From Methanococcoides orientis (lineage in GTDB: Archaea > Halobacteriota > Methanosarcinia > Methanosarcinales > Methanosarcinaceae), in the NCBI RefSeq assembly GCF_021184045.1, contig NZ_CP073710.1:248001-312000 (forward strand): 64,000 nucleotides of DNA, in the 5' to 3' direction. Both the position numbers and the translations under genes were made by a program. Positions 22,387 to 31,307 of the stretch are shown here, piece after piece; within the stretch, counting starts at the first letter, position 1; the number at the start of each line of letters is the position of its first letter. The notes below the pieces were generated by a model. It was not told the DNA's origin, searched no databases, and saw only the letters and a program-made list of their open reading frames with translations.

Positions 22387-22586
22387 TTATTTCCTCTCTA
22401 TTCTGGACACATTTCCGATTGGTATGCTGCTGATGAGGTTATTGCAGATGTAGCTTCTTCTTTAAAATCTTTTTTCAGAGCTTAAAACCGAAAAAGCTAA
22501 TTTAAGATAAAAATGACTAAAAAACAAAAAATGTGTATGCGAAAAAAGCTATGAATATAAAAAAGTACAAAGGTAAAATGGTTAGT

Positions 22587-23495
22587 TTAACGTCCCAATT
22601 TTTCAACAAACCGAAGGTCGAAGATATCCTTCTGATTGAGTTTCTTTGAAATATATCCAAGTTCGTTCAGTACATCTACAAATCTCATGGTGGAGCTGAT
22701 ATATTCTTCTGATATGCCTGCTGAGTATTTTGGTGATACTTTATACATCTCGTTCACAAAATCAGAATCAATTATCTCTATGGTCTCGGCAACCAATTTT
22801 GCTGCTTCTTCAGTGTTCTCACGAATGAATACACAGGCTTTCTCATGCAACTTTATGAACTTCAAAAGAACATCCGGTGAGCTTTCGATCATCTCAGAGG
22901 TTGCAACTATACCGTAACTTGGATTGTCAGGCCATAGTTTTTCAGGCGGGGTCACTATCTTTGTATCACAGTATCTCTTTGCCACAACAGCCAGTGATGG
23001 TGTTCCAACTGCAACTTTGATCTCCCCGTCTGCTATTGCTTCGGGGATCATGTCAGCCCACTCATAGTTGAGGACATCAATGTCATTCTCAAGCCCTGCT
23101 TCTTTGATATAGTTCTTTATAATCACATCATGAATGGAGCCGGAAGGAGGGCAGGCTACCGTATAGCCTTTGAATTGCTCCAAAAAAAGTGTTCGGTCAT
23201 TTCTACATTCATCGAGTGTTAGAAATTCGGGATTAGCGATCATCACTGTGCCTTCGACATGACCGCCTGCAATGCACTTGATCTTCAAACCGTGATCTAT
23301 TCCTATCATTGCAGGAGGAAGTCCGATATATCCGATATCAAGCTCGTTGTTCTCAAGCGCCCGGACAATTGCAGGCCCTCCTCCAAAAAGTTTCCACTCA
23401 GGTTCTATGCCTGCGTTTTTAAGCCAGTCCATTCCCATCAGTATGAATGAGGTATGGTACATGGTTGAAAGGTGTCCGATTCTCAATTTCATCAT
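22587..23495 (-). CDS. NMT1/THI5-type solute-binding-like protein without signal peptide
   Basis: This protein of about 302 residues (start ATG at 23495 with GGAGTGGTGA upstream) has the fold of periplasmic binding proteins for sulfonates, nitrate or thiamine precursors. MKLRIGHLSTMYHTSF begins the first strand, and GGGPAIVRALENNELDIGYIGLPPAMIGIDHG is typical of SsuA/TauA/NMT1. There is no signal peptide or lipobox and no ABC permease or ATPase gene beside it. It may therefore work in the cytoplasm as a ligand-binding protein or enzyme. It is third in the run ThrC-like, MoaD-like, this gene. I infer a sulfur-compound ligand. Confidence 0.7.
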   Translation of the reverse strand: MMKLRIGHLSTMYHTSFILMGMDWLKNAGIEPEWKLFGGGPAIVRALENNELDIGYIGLPPAMIGIDHGLKIKCIAGGHVEGTVMIANPEFLTLDECRNDRTLFLEQFKGYTVACPPSGSIHDVIIKNYIKEAGLENDIDVLNYEWADMIPEAIADGEIKVAVGTPSLAVVAKRYCDTKIVTPPEKLWPDNPSYGIVATSEMIESSPDVLLKFIKLHEKACVFIRENTEEAAKLVAETIEIIDSDFVNEMYKVSPKYSAGISEEYISSTMRFVDVLNELGYISKKLNQKDIFDLRFVEKLGR

Positions 23496-23583
23496 AGGTT
23501 CACCACTCCAAGGACTGGCAGGCCTTTTGTGCTCGATCATTTTTTCGGATTTACCGGCCTGCTTTCCCCTGTTATTTTAAAGA

Positions 23584-23859
23584 TCAGCCTCCGCTTACTG
23601 CTGGCAATATTGAAATTTCGTCAGCATCGGTAATTTCTGTAGCAAGACCTGAAAGATGTCTTATATCTTCCCCATTGACGTAGACATTAACGAATCTTCG
23701 CACCTCTCCATCATGAAGCAGGCGTCTTTCAAACTCTTCGCCGTACTCAGTAGTAAGTGTATCAAAAAGGGTCTTTACTGTAGTATCACCCAGATCGATG
23801 CTTGTTGATCTTGTTTTCGTTATGTTGTTCAATGCTGATGAAAATCTTATAGATACCAT
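23584..23859 (-). CDS. MoaD/ThiS-family sulfur-carrier protein
   Basis: This 91-residue beta-grasp protein ends in PAVSGG, the diglycine tail that is adenylated by a MoeB/ThiF enzyme and converted to a thiocarboxylate. Start ATG at 23859 has a strong GAGGTGA. Its neighbours are a threonine-synthase-like PLP enzyme upstream on the same strand and a MoeB-like enzyme 1.5 kb away, divergent. This resembles sulfur-carrier-dependent cysteine or homocysteine synthesis (CysO-CysM of mycobacteria, HcyS of Wolinella) more than molybdopterin synthesis, as no MoaE is near. The acceptor enzyme is inference. Confidence 0.85.
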   Translation of the reverse strand: MVSIRFSSALNNITKTRSTSIDLGDTTVKTLFDTLTTEYGEEFERRLLHDGEVRRFVNVYVNGEDIRHLSGLATEITDADEISILPAVSGG

Positions 23860-23879
23860 TTTACTTCACCTCTTGATCA

Positions 23880-25127
23880 TTAGTTATTGTTTTTTGTAAT
23901 ATTGCTGTACTTCTTCGTGAATTCGGAATATAACGGCTTGATTGATTCAGGACTCTCAACTGCTCCTGCAATCGTATCCTGTGCTTTTAGACCATTACCT
24001 GTTACATATACAACTGTTCTTTCATCGGGGTCAATATGGCCGCTTTCTACAAGTCTCTTAAGACCTGCAACCGTTGTCCCGCCGGCAGGTTCTGTGAAAA
24101 TACCTTCAGTTCTTGCAAGCAGGAATATGGCCTCAAGTATCTCCTCATTCGTCACAGATGCAGCATATCCATCGGAATTCTGGATCTCCTGCTTTGCATA
24201 ATATCCATCAGCAGGGTTTCCGATCGCAAGGCTGTGGGCTATCGTGTCAAGTTCCCTTATTGGGATAACTTCCGTGTCGTTCTGGACAGCAGTCGAGATC
24301 GGAGAACAACCTGTTGGCTGTGAACCTGATATCCTGATCTTCCTTTCGGGTTCAACAAAACCTATCTTTTCAAGTTCTCTGTAACCTCTGGTAAGGGCAC
24401 AGAGCAGTGCTCCGCTTCCAAGTGGTGCAACGATGTGATCCGGAGCATTCCATCCGAGCTGTTCAGCAGTTTCAAACGCAAGTGTCCTGGAACCTTCCGT
24501 ATAATATGGTCTTATGTTTATGTTGACAAATGCCCAGTCGGGATTCTGGTCTGCGACCTCACTTGCAAGGCGATTTGCATCATCATAGGTGCCATCAACT
24601 GCTACGACGTTTGGTTCGTATGCGAGCATCTGTGTTATCTTTCCAAGCTCGATCGAGGAAGGTATGAAGATATATGATGGAATCCCTGCTTTTGCAGCAT
24701 GTGCTCCTACAGCGGATGCGAGGTTTCCTGTGGATGCACATCCAATTGCGGTGGCGCCGAGTTCTAATGCCTTGCTTACAGCCACGGATGTTACCCTGTC
24801 CTTGAACGAATTTGTGGGATTGACAGAATCATCAAGAATGTATAATTCTTTAAGTCCCAGTTCCTTTCCAAGGTTCTTTGCATGATGTAACTTGTTGTAA
24901 CCTGAACCAAGGTCAACATAATTCGTACCATCTATTGGAAGCAGGTCTGCATATCTCCATATGGACGGAGGGCCTCTGGCGATCTTCTCCTTACTTACTG
25001 TGTTCTGTATCTCGTCCCAGTCGTAGTGCACTTCAAGAGGTCCGAAACATTCATAGCAGGTATTCTGGATTCCACTCGGATATTCAGCACCACATTCTCT
25101 GCATTTTAATCCAATTACTTTACTCAT
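23880..25127 (-). CDS. Threonine-synthase-like PLP enzyme (threonine, cysteate or thiol-forming synthase)
   Basis: This 415-residue fold-type II PLP enzyme of the threonine synthase family has an N-terminal zinc ribbon (CRECGAEY near 9 and CYECFG near 25). The PLP lysine is in NPTNSFKDRVTSVAV near 105, the phosphate loop is CASTGNLASAVGAHA near 138, and a glycine-rich APLGSGALLCAL follows. Methanosarcina species have a cysteate synthase for coenzyme M that arose from this family, so annotation as threonine synthase alone is unsafe. Its operon partner is a MoaD/ThiS carrier. An O-phospho-amino acid substrate with a sulfur donor (sulfite or carrier thiocarboxylate) is therefore a real alternative. 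Start ATG has TAGGAG upstream. Confidence 0.82.
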   Translation of the reverse strand: MSKVIGLKCRECGAEYPSGIQNTCYECFGPLEVHYDWDEIQNTVSKEKIARGPPSIWRYADLLPIDGTNYVDLGSGYNKLHHAKNLGKELGLKELYILDDSVNPTNSFKDRVTSVAVSKALELGATAIGCASTGNLASAVGAHAAKAGIPSYIFIPSSIELGKITQMLAYEPNVVAVDGTYDDANRLASEVADQNPDWAFVNINIRPYYTEGSRTLAFETAEQLGWNAPDHIVAPLGSGALLCALTRGYRELEKIGFVEPERKIRISGSQPTGCSPISTAVQNDTEVIPIRELDTIAHSLAIGNPADGYYAKQEIQNSDGYAASVTNEEILEAIFLLARTEGIFTEPAGGTTVAGLKRLVESGHIDPDERTVVYVTGNGLKAQDTIAGAVESPESIKPLYSEFTKKYSNITKNNN

Positions 25128-25418
25128 TTTATTTGTCTCCTAATAATGTATGAATATTAACTATTAAACATAAAAACACATTATAATATTACCATTGGTT
25201 ATGGGGCAATAATTGCCTATATTCTAATTTGATGTCTTATGAGTTGGGTTTTGTGATATTTGGGGCGTGGTTGCACAAAATTGCCGCTTTCTATACCTAT
25301 TTATTAGGAAATTACACTTTTTTGAAAATGACAGTACGAATTGCAATCCCTCACAGAAATTGTGAAAGGATCATGGTCGATGCAATTCATTGCGATAAAT
25401 TATTTCAGGGAGGCAAAA

Positions 25419-26237
25419 ATGTTAGGCGAATTTACTGAAGAACAGATCCGGCGGTATTCAAGACACATCATACTGCAGGAAGTTGGCGGAAAGGGACAAC
25501 AAAAACTGTTGTCTTCCAGGGTACTCTGTATAGGTGCAGGAGGACTTGGATCTCCTATCATACAATACCTGGCTGCTGCCGGGGTTGGGACTATCGGGAT
25601 AGTTGACGATGATGTTGTGGATCTCAGCAATCTTCAAAGACAGGTCATACATGGTGGGAATGTCGACATTCCAAAAGTTGAATCTGCAAGACAATATGTT
25701 GAGAATTTAAATCCCGATGTGAAGGTTATCACTTATCAGAAAAGGATAAGTCCTGACAATATTCTTGATATAATAAACGATTACGACATCGTAGTGGATG
25801 GTTCCGACAATTTTGCAACCCGCTATCTAGTAAACGATGCCTGTGTGCTTGCAAAAAAACCTCTGTCACATGGCAGTATTTTCCGATTCGAAGGTCAGGT
25901 CACGACCATCCTTCCGGATGAAGGTCCCTGTTACAGGTGTCTTTTTGAACATGCACCACCTGCCGGAATGGTTCCAAGCTGTCAGGAAGCCGGAGTTATC
26001 GGAGTACTTCCGGGAATCATTGGTGTTATTCAGGCAACGGAGGTCATCAAATACCTGCTGGGATTCGGAGACCTGTTGAAAGGTCGGCTTATATTCTATG
26101 ATGCCTTTGGAATGTCTTTCGATGAGATTAAGGTCCGTAAGAACCCTTCATGTCCGGTATGTGGTGAAGATCCGTCGATAACATCAATTGAGGATGAGAA
26201 CTACCAGGACGGTGGCGGCGTCTGTAGTATTGGATAA
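25419..26237 (+). CDS. moeB: E1-like sulfur-carrier adenylyltransferase, MoeB/ThiF family (copy 2)
   Basis: This 272-residue E1-like enzyme is a close relative of the one at 4822-5595. Motifs: GAGGLGSPIIQYLAAAG, DDDVVDLSNLQRQV, DGSDNFATRYLVND, zinc pairs CYRC and CPVC. It has an extra C-terminal tail ending GGGVCSIG. Start ATG at 25419 is chosen over the long upstream frame because CAGGGAGGC lies just before it. It is divergent from the ThrC-like/MoaD genes, which makes that MoaD its likely substrate. Confidence 0.87.
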   Translation: MLGEFTEEQIRRYSRHIILQEVGGKGQQKLLSSRVLCIGAGGLGSPIIQYLAAAGVGTIGIVDDDVVDLSNLQRQVIHGGNVDIPKVESARQYVENLNPDVKVITYQKRISPDNILDIINDYDIVVDGSDNFATRYLVNDACVLAKKPLSHGSIFRFEGQVTTILPDEGPCYRCLFEHAPPAGMVPSCQEAGVIGVLPGIIGVIQATEVIKYLLGFGDLLKGRLIFYDAFGMSFDEIKVRKNPSCPVCGEDPSITSIEDENYQDGGGVCSIG

Positions 26238-26290
26238 AAAGGTCAAAGTATTATAGCATCAGAGAACAAAAACATCAACGGGAATGAATA

Positions 26291-26527
26291 TCAGGCTTTG
26301 CGGACGTATATGTTGAAAATGCCTCCCTCTTCTTCAACAGCAAGCAGTACATTCCCTGTCTTTTTTGCCCAGGTGGCGATGTTTTGAGGTGTCATGGCCT
26401 CATTTGCTATGACCAGCAGTATTTCATTTGTTTCCATCTCATCCACCATCTCCTTTGTCCTGATAAGTGGGTAAGGGCAGCACTGTCCTCTTACATCAAG
26501 TTCAAAGTCTGCTATTATTTTATCCAT
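26291..26527 (-). CDS. TusA-like sulfur-carrier protein (copy 2)
   Basis: This TusA/SirA-like protein of about 78 residues contains ELDVRGQCCPYPLIRTKEMVDEM, with the CPxP motif intact and an extra Cys before it. The family carries persulfide sulfur. It lies convergent to the second moeB with about 50 bases between the ends. Start ATG at 26527 gives MDKIIADFELDVRG; TTG three codons earlier is possible. Confidence 0.87.
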   Translation of the reverse strand: MDKIIADFELDVRGQCCPYPLIRTKEMVDEMETNEILLVIANEAMTPQNIATWAKKTGNVLLAVEEEGGIFNIYVRKA

Positions 26528-26764
26528 TTGAATCAACCATAATTATTATCTGTTTAATATTGTAGATATTCAATGAGGCAATATTTGTTATCACTATATC
26601 TATATTCTTCTGTTTTTCTCTTCATCGGCACTTCTTACCGCAAACAGTGCTGCTATGTATGTGAGAATATTTTACTAACCTAATTCAATACTTTAACAAT
26701 GATGTAACCTTAGAAAAAGCCTGCTATAATATTTTACAATATCATTAACGGAGGATAAGGATCC

Positions 26765-27175
26765 ATGAAAATGCTAATGTTCGATACGGAATATTTTTGG
26801 TTTGAAACCTTCAGCAAGACCCTTGATCACGTAGATGATGCTGAAAGAGAGGAAAAGATAGAAGATACGGCAGTTGTTTTCATTCATGTTGAGGCAGAGG
26901 ATGAATTAAGAAAGAACAAAGTGGTAAAAAGTGCAGTGGCAAATTTGAAATGGTACCTCAATAAAGTAAATAAAAAAAGAATAGTCCTTCATTCATTTGC
27001 TCATCTCTCTTCTAGCAAATCTTCTCCTGAGTTCGCAGTAGAGGTAATTTTAGCTATCAAAGAAAAGCTGGATAGTAAAGGATTTGATGTTCACACTACT
27101 GTCTTTGGATACTTCTCTGAATTTTCGATCCATGTTCGTGGCGAGTCAATGGCAAAAGTGTTCAAAGAGATCTAA
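26765..27175 (+). CDS. Stand-alone archaeal ThrRS editing-domain protein
   Basis: This 136-residue protein resembles only the N-terminal editing domain of archaeal threonyl-tRNA synthetase (D-aminoacyl-tRNA deacylase fold), which removes serine from mischarged tRNA-Thr. The match is strongest in KKRIVLHSFAHLSSSKSSPEFAVEVILAIKEKLDSKGFDVHTTVFGYFSEFSIHVRG, typical of that domain. No catalytic or anticodon-binding domain follows; the frame ends and a membrane protein gene comes next. The ribosome binding site is GGAGGATAAGGATCC. It may edit in trans or may have another role. Confidence 0.75.
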   Translation: MKMLMFDTEYFWFETFSKTLDHVDDAEREEKIEDTAVVFIHVEAEDELRKNKVVKSAVANLKWYLNKVNKKRIVLHSFAHLSSSKSSPEFAVEVILAIKEKLDSKGFDVHTTVFGYFSEFSIHVRGESMAKVFKEI

Positions 27176-27242
27176 AAAGCAGATCATCTTTTCTTATTTT
27201 ATTACATATCTATAATTAACAAAAGCAACATTCTCCAAATGT

Positions 27243-27875
27243 ATGGGTAATGAGGATGAACTTCCTAAAAGTGAAGGCTTTGAAGAACTTATCAGGTATA
27301 CTGTTCCCGGATACGTCCTGGGACTTATTGCAGGTATTTTCCTTGATATGCAGGGTTATCAGACAAGTCCTGTGGGGCAATGGCTTGTCAGGACATTATC
27401 CGGTGAAGGCGAAAGCATACTGGAAGGTATCTATTCGATTCGTCAGCGCTTTCTTGGTGGAGCGAGTACAATGGCAGAAGCCTACGGTTGGGGCAAGCTA
27501 TTTGGATTGGCAATTCCCTGGATTATCGATATTGCCAGTCGCCTTGCAGGTGTTAATGTATATGGTGTTGAGGGTTTCTATATCCCTTACTTCTATGCAC
27601 TTAGTGACCAGATCGGTGCAAACATTTCCGGGATGCTTTTCCTGAAGAAAAAGGAAGGTAACTGGGTCGGAGCGTTCAATAGATATGTGCATCATCCTGT
27701 TATGCTCGCAAGCCTTGCAATAATTATTATCGTACCTGTCGGTCTTTTACTTTTACGCATATATGGTTTCAGCCCGACCACCCAAACATTTACTGCCCTT
27801 GAGACCATTGTGGCAAACCTATGCTGGGTTCCACCTCTTGTGGGCTGGTATGTACAGAAAAAAAGAGGGATATGA
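27243..27875 (+). CDS. Membrane protein of unknown function
   Basis: This 210-residue protein has perhaps four or five hydrophobic stretches, including [19 protein letters not shown] near 20, [20 protein letters not shown] near 83, [19 protein letters not shown] near 151 and a last helix near 190. I recognise no family. It is followed after nine bases by a TPR gene, so the two probably form an operon. No clear Shine-Dalgarno is seen. Confidence 0.6.
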   Translation: MGNEDELPKSEGFEELIRYTVPGYVLGLIAGIFLDMQGYQTSPVGQWLVRTLSGEGESILEGIYSIRQRFLGGASTMAEAYGWGKLFGLAIPWIIDIASRLAGVNVYGVEGFYIPYFYALSDQIGANISGMLFLKKKEGNWVGAFNRYVHHPVMLASLAIIIIVPVGLLLLRIYGFSPTTQTFTALETIVANLCWVPPLVGWYVQKKRGI

Positions 27876-27884
27876 GGATATTCT

Positions 27885-28580
27885 ATGGCAAAAGATGATG
27901 TAAGTAAGATCGTTGAGAGGTACATTGCTTCCGGCAGATCTGAAAAGGATGCTGAAAGGAAGGAACATTACTTCAAGATGGCTTTGCAGCTGCAGCCTAA
28001 AAATGTCCACGCATTGAACAATATGGCTCTTCTTTTGCAGCAGGAACGAAAATTCAGGAAAGCTGTAGATATCTATGAAAAGATCCTGAGCATAGGTGTT
28101 GTGGCACGACCATATCCTGTATTTTATAATATCTCACTTTGCCTGAAAAGTCTTGGTAACCTTGAAGGTGCAAAAACATACATAAACAGGGCACTGGCAA
28201 TAAAGCCTGACGATGAAATATTTCTTGAGTTAAAAGAAGAGATTATTGATCTTTTAAGTAGTGGTTCAAAAGAATCAGCTCCAAAGATAACTTCGAATGC
28301 TCTGGAGATCGGTGCAACCTATGGTGAATGGGATCCTCCGGCAGTTTCGACACTTACCAGCCAGATATATTATGCTGACTGGAATGATTACAAATATCAT
28401 CGTGGATTGGGTGAGGCCGATCTTCACGAAAAGTTTGTCCGGGACAAATTGGAACAGCGGGTCTACTGCTGCAATTCATGTCGTTATTTCTCTGCAGGTA
28501 AATGCAGGAAAAAAGGGAAAGTTGGCAGGAAAGTATTGCCGGATTCGATATGCAAAAGTTTTTATCCGGAAAAGCATTGA
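27885..28580 (+). CDS. TPR-repeat protein with C-terminal cysteine cluster
   Basis: This 231-residue protein has about three tetratricopeptide repeats (residues 15-125: ALQLQPKNVHALNNMALLLQQERKFRKAVDIYEKIL, then ...YPVFYNISLCLKSLGNLEGAKTYINRALAIKPDD). A linker follows, then a C-terminal region with five cysteines (YCCNSCRYFSAGKCRKKG...SICKSFYP) that could bind zinc or an iron-sulfur cluster. TPRs bind partner proteins. Its partner may be the membrane protein just upstream. GAGGATAT gives the ribosome binding site. Confidence 0.7.
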   Translation: MAKDDVSKIVERYIASGRSEKDAERKEHYFKMALQLQPKNVHALNNMALLLQQERKFRKAVDIYEKILSIGVVARPYPVFYNISLCLKSLGNLEGAKTYINRALAIKPDDEIFLELKEEIIDLLSSGSKESAPKITSNALEIGATYGEWDPPAVSTLTSQIYYADWNDYKYHRGLGEADLHEKFVRDKLEQRVYCCNSCRYFSAGKCRKKGKVGRKVLPDSICKSFYPEKH

Positions 28581-28880
28581 TTCAATTTTGATTTTCACGA
28601 AATGTATTATTATATTTCAAGCAATAAGTAAGTTATTTTTAGAAAATCAATTTCTTTTTTAAAAAAACCCGTTCATTTATGGAAAGGTTTATCTATTAAG
28701 CAATTATAGTATATTTTGTCCTTAGGAGAGAACATTGAGACCATTCCTGAACACAAATACATAAACTATTGTACCACCAACATATTCCCCCACTCAAACT
28801 CAAAGTTCTCTTCTAGTGGTTCCAATCAACAGATAGATATGTTAGAGTGGACTAATTTTTTCTTATAAGTGGTGCTCAAT
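28581..28880. other. Intergenic region before the surface-protein gene
   Basis: About 300 AT-rich bases. TTAAGCAATTATAGTATATTTTG near 28696 could carry a promoter. GGAGAGAAC (28724-28732) and GTTCTCTTC (28809-28817) form a widely spaced imperfect inverted repeat. There is no gene. Confidence 0.35.
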
Positions 28881-30116
28881 ATGATCAATAAAAATATAGT
28901 TCCAGATAGTTTTACGATTAGTCAGCTAAAAATCCTTGATTCTAATTTGCCCAGATATTTCTTGATGGCTTTTATGTTGGTACTATCAATATGTGCTATC
29001 ATGAGCCCGGTCTCTGCAGAAACAGGCGTGAGTCTTTCTCCGGCTAACCAATCCGTGGGATTGGGATCGGAAATTGTTGTCAATGTCTACGTCGAGCCAG
29101 ACATGCCTATATCCGGGGCACAGTTTGATCTTTATTTTGATGGTTCTGTACTTGATGTGAAAAGTGTATCTGAGGGTGATCTGTTTAGCAAAACCGGAAA
29201 CACTTTTTTTGATGGAGGTACTGTTGATAATTCAGCTGGGACCATCATATATGCACATAGTGTTATTTTGGGAAAAGATGAGGTCACGAGTCCAGGAATA
29301 CTTGCAACGATCGTTTTTAAAACAACCGGTTCTGGTCAATCCAACTTGCAATTGGCCAATGTTGTGGTAAGTAATTCCACTGGGGCAGCAGTCCCGATAA
29401 CTGTGGGAAATGCTGTGGTGAGCATATCTGATACGTCTTCATCCGGAGGGAGTACTGACAGTGCTGGTTCAGGAAGTAGTGGGGGTGGAGGTGCCGGTGA
29501 TTCAGGCGAGCAATTTGGGAATATTGAATTTAAAGATGTTACTGAAAGGACGGTTAATAAGGGTATGAATGTGTCTTATACTTTTAAATCTCCTGAGAAC
29601 CCTATTGTGAACGTAAATTTCACTCCACTAAAAAATTCAGGTTCTATAACTACAACGATTGAAGTTTTGAATGAGAGGTCTGCTCTTGTCTCGGATGATC
29701 CTGAGGGTCTTGTTTATCGGAACATGAACATTTGGGTTGGCAAATACGGCTTTGCAACTCCTGCAAACATTGAAGCTATGACAATTGGTTTCAAGGTAGA
29801 AAGTTCATGGATGGAGGCAAACGGCGTAAATAGTTCTGCTATCAGGTTGAACAGGCATTCTGATGGTAAATGGGATATTCTTCCAACAATGATCGCAGGT
29901 GAGCAAGATGAGTATGTTTACTTTGAATCTTCAACACCAGGGTTTTCACCATTTGCAATAACTGCAGTTCCAGATTCAAGTGTAATCTCAGATGATGTTT
30001 CTCTAGAGGATTCAGCATCTGAAGATTATGAAGATCAAACCCTGGACCAAAATTTGGCTTTGGTACTTTTTATTGTGCTTATGGTCCTGATTGCAAAACG
30101 TGGCAGAGATACATAA
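28881..30116 (+). CDS. Secreted cohesin-domain / PGF-pre-PGF surface protein
   Basis: This protein of about 411 residues has a signal peptide (hydrophobic FLMAFMLVLSICAIM, cleavage after PVSA). A cohesin-type beta domain follows (ETGVSLSPANQSVGLGSEIVVNVYVE ... ATIVFKTTGSGQSNLQLANVVV), then a Ser/Gly-rich linker. Next is a domain like the archaeal PGF-pre-PGF repeat (NVNFTPLKNSGSITTTIEVLNERSALVSDDPEGLVYRNMNIWVGKYGF ... STPGFSPFAITA), and last a C-terminal anchor (NLALVLFIVLMVLIAKRGRDT). It is exposed on the cell surface and may bind other envelope proteins. Start ATG at 28881 is used because GGTG precedes it. Confidence 0.8.
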   Translation: MINKNIVPDSFTISQLKILDSNLPRYFLMAFMLVLSICAIMSPVSAETGVSLSPANQSVGLGSEIVVNVYVEPDMPISGAQFDLYFDGSVLDVKSVSEGDLFSKTGNTFFDGGTVDNSAGTIIYAHSVILGKDEVTSPGILATIVFKTTGSGQSNLQLANVVVSNSTGAAVPITVGNAVVSISDTSSSGGSTDSAGSGSSGGGGAGDSGEQFGNIEFKDVTERTVNKGMNVSYTFKSPENPIVNVNFTPLKNSGSITTTIEVLNERSALVSDDPEGLVYRNMNIWVGKYGFATPANIEAMTIGFKVESSWMEANGVNSSAIRLNRHSDGKWDILPTMIAGEQDEYVYFESSTPGFSPFAITAVPDSSVISDDVSLEDSASEDYEDQTLDQNLALVLFIVLMVLIAKRGRDT

Positions 30117-30370
30117 TCTCTGTCAATAAACTTTTATCATTTATACTTGCCTTGGATCAACAAATTCACTAAAGTAGAATAAGTCTGTCCGGAGTACATT
30201 GCAGATATTGCCTGCTTCCCGATTTGGTTAATATAATAATGAAGTCTCCGTTTCAACATATCTGGAGTTGGAACTTCAAGTATATTGTCGCCTTTATTAT
30301 AATCTTCAAGGGTTTTGTACTTAATAAAAAAGGTAAAGGTCCTAAAAAATCACATTAAGGCTGGACCAAT
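30117..30370. other. Intergenic region between convergent genes
   Basis: This 254-base region lies between the surface-protein gene and the end of the Gfo/Idh/MocA gene. I see no gene, only short A/T-rich tracts that may end both transcripts. Confidence 0.4.
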
Positions 30371-31306
30371 TCAGTCGATCTTTATTATGCCGCCCCTATT
30401 GTAGGATCCTATGGCTGCGAGTGCAACTTTTAATGCATGTTTTCCGTCAATGCCTGATTCGAGTGGCGTCTCGCCTGTCTCTACACAGTTGATGAAATGT
30501 TCGAGTTCCTTTTGCAATGGTTCAGCTTTCTCAACCTTTGCATCTCTTATCCATTTAGCATCATGTATTGTAACTGTTTGATCGATATAGTCCAGGTATC
30601 CGACCCCATTTACTCCAATAACTTCCATTTTTCTCACTCTGTGTGGGGTCAACCAGTTAACATTAACTACGCCTGCCTGTTCATCATCAAATCTAAGCAT
30701 TATGGATGCGTGGTCTTCCTTTGAATGAATATCCTTGCCGGCAATAGCGTAGACTTCTGTAGCATTGCTGCCGTACATATAGGATATAGCATCGATGTCA
30801 TGTACTCCAAGATCTAAGATGATTCCCACATCCCTTATCCTCGGGTTGTACGGGCCAACTCTCTTTGTGGAAATAGATACTATCTTTCCAAGGAGTCCGC
30901 TATCGATTATTTCTTTCATTTTTGTAGTTGCAGGGTTGAATCTCTCGATCTGTCCTACCATAAGGATAACTCCTGCTTTTTCAGCGGCTTCTATCATTAT
31001 GTCGGCATTTTCAAGTGTATCTGCAATGGGTTTTTCTACAAGTACATTCGTATTTGAATTTATAGCATCTAATGTGACATTTTTGTGGAGTGTAGTTGGG
31101 ACAACAATACTTACTGCATCAAGATTCTCTTTTAAGAGTTTTTCATAATCGGTATAAGCTTTAACATCATATTCTGCTGCCAGTTCTTCGGCTCTTTCCT
31201 TATCAACATCAGATATTCCTACAAGTTCTACTCCTTCCATTTCTTTGTAGATCCTGACATGGTGCTGGCCCATAGCACCAACCCCTATAACTCCTACACG
31301 TATCAT
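30371..31306 (-). CDS. Gfo/Idh/MocA oxidoreductase, probable UDP-GlcNAc 3-dehydrogenase
   Basis: This 311-residue NAD-dependent sugar dehydrogenase has an N-terminal Rossmann motif GVIGVGAMGQHHVRIYKEM, the EKPIADTLENAD segment (the family EKP motif) and the C-terminal substrate domain with LGVHDIDAISYM. With the aminotransferase and acetyltransferase upstream on the same strand it matches the archaeal route that makes UDP-2,3-diacetamido sugar for N-glycans, where this enzyme forms the 3-keto intermediate. It starts one base after the aminotransferase stop. Confidence 0.85.
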   Translation of the reverse strand: MIRVGVIGVGAMGQHHVRIYKEMEGVELVGISDVDKERAEELAAEYDVKAYTDYEKLLKENLDAVSIVVPTTLHKNVTLDAINSNTNVLVEKPIADTLENADIMIEAAEKAGVILMVGQIERFNPATTKMKEIIDSGLLGKIVSISTKRVGPYNPRIRDVGIILDLGVHDIDAISYMYGSNATEVYAIAGKDIHSKEDHASIMLRFDDEQAGVVNVNWLTPHRVRKMEVIGVNGVGYLDYIDQTVTIHDAKWIRDAKVEKAEPLQKELEHFINCVETGETPLESGIDGKHALKVALAAIGSYNRGGIIKID

Positions 31307-31307
31307 T

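Noticed and set aside
23880-25127. Simple annotation as threonine synthase
   Set aside because: The family call is good but the substrate is not: cysteate synthase in Methanosarcina belongs to the same family and the sulfur-carrier context speaks for caution, so no gene symbol is given.
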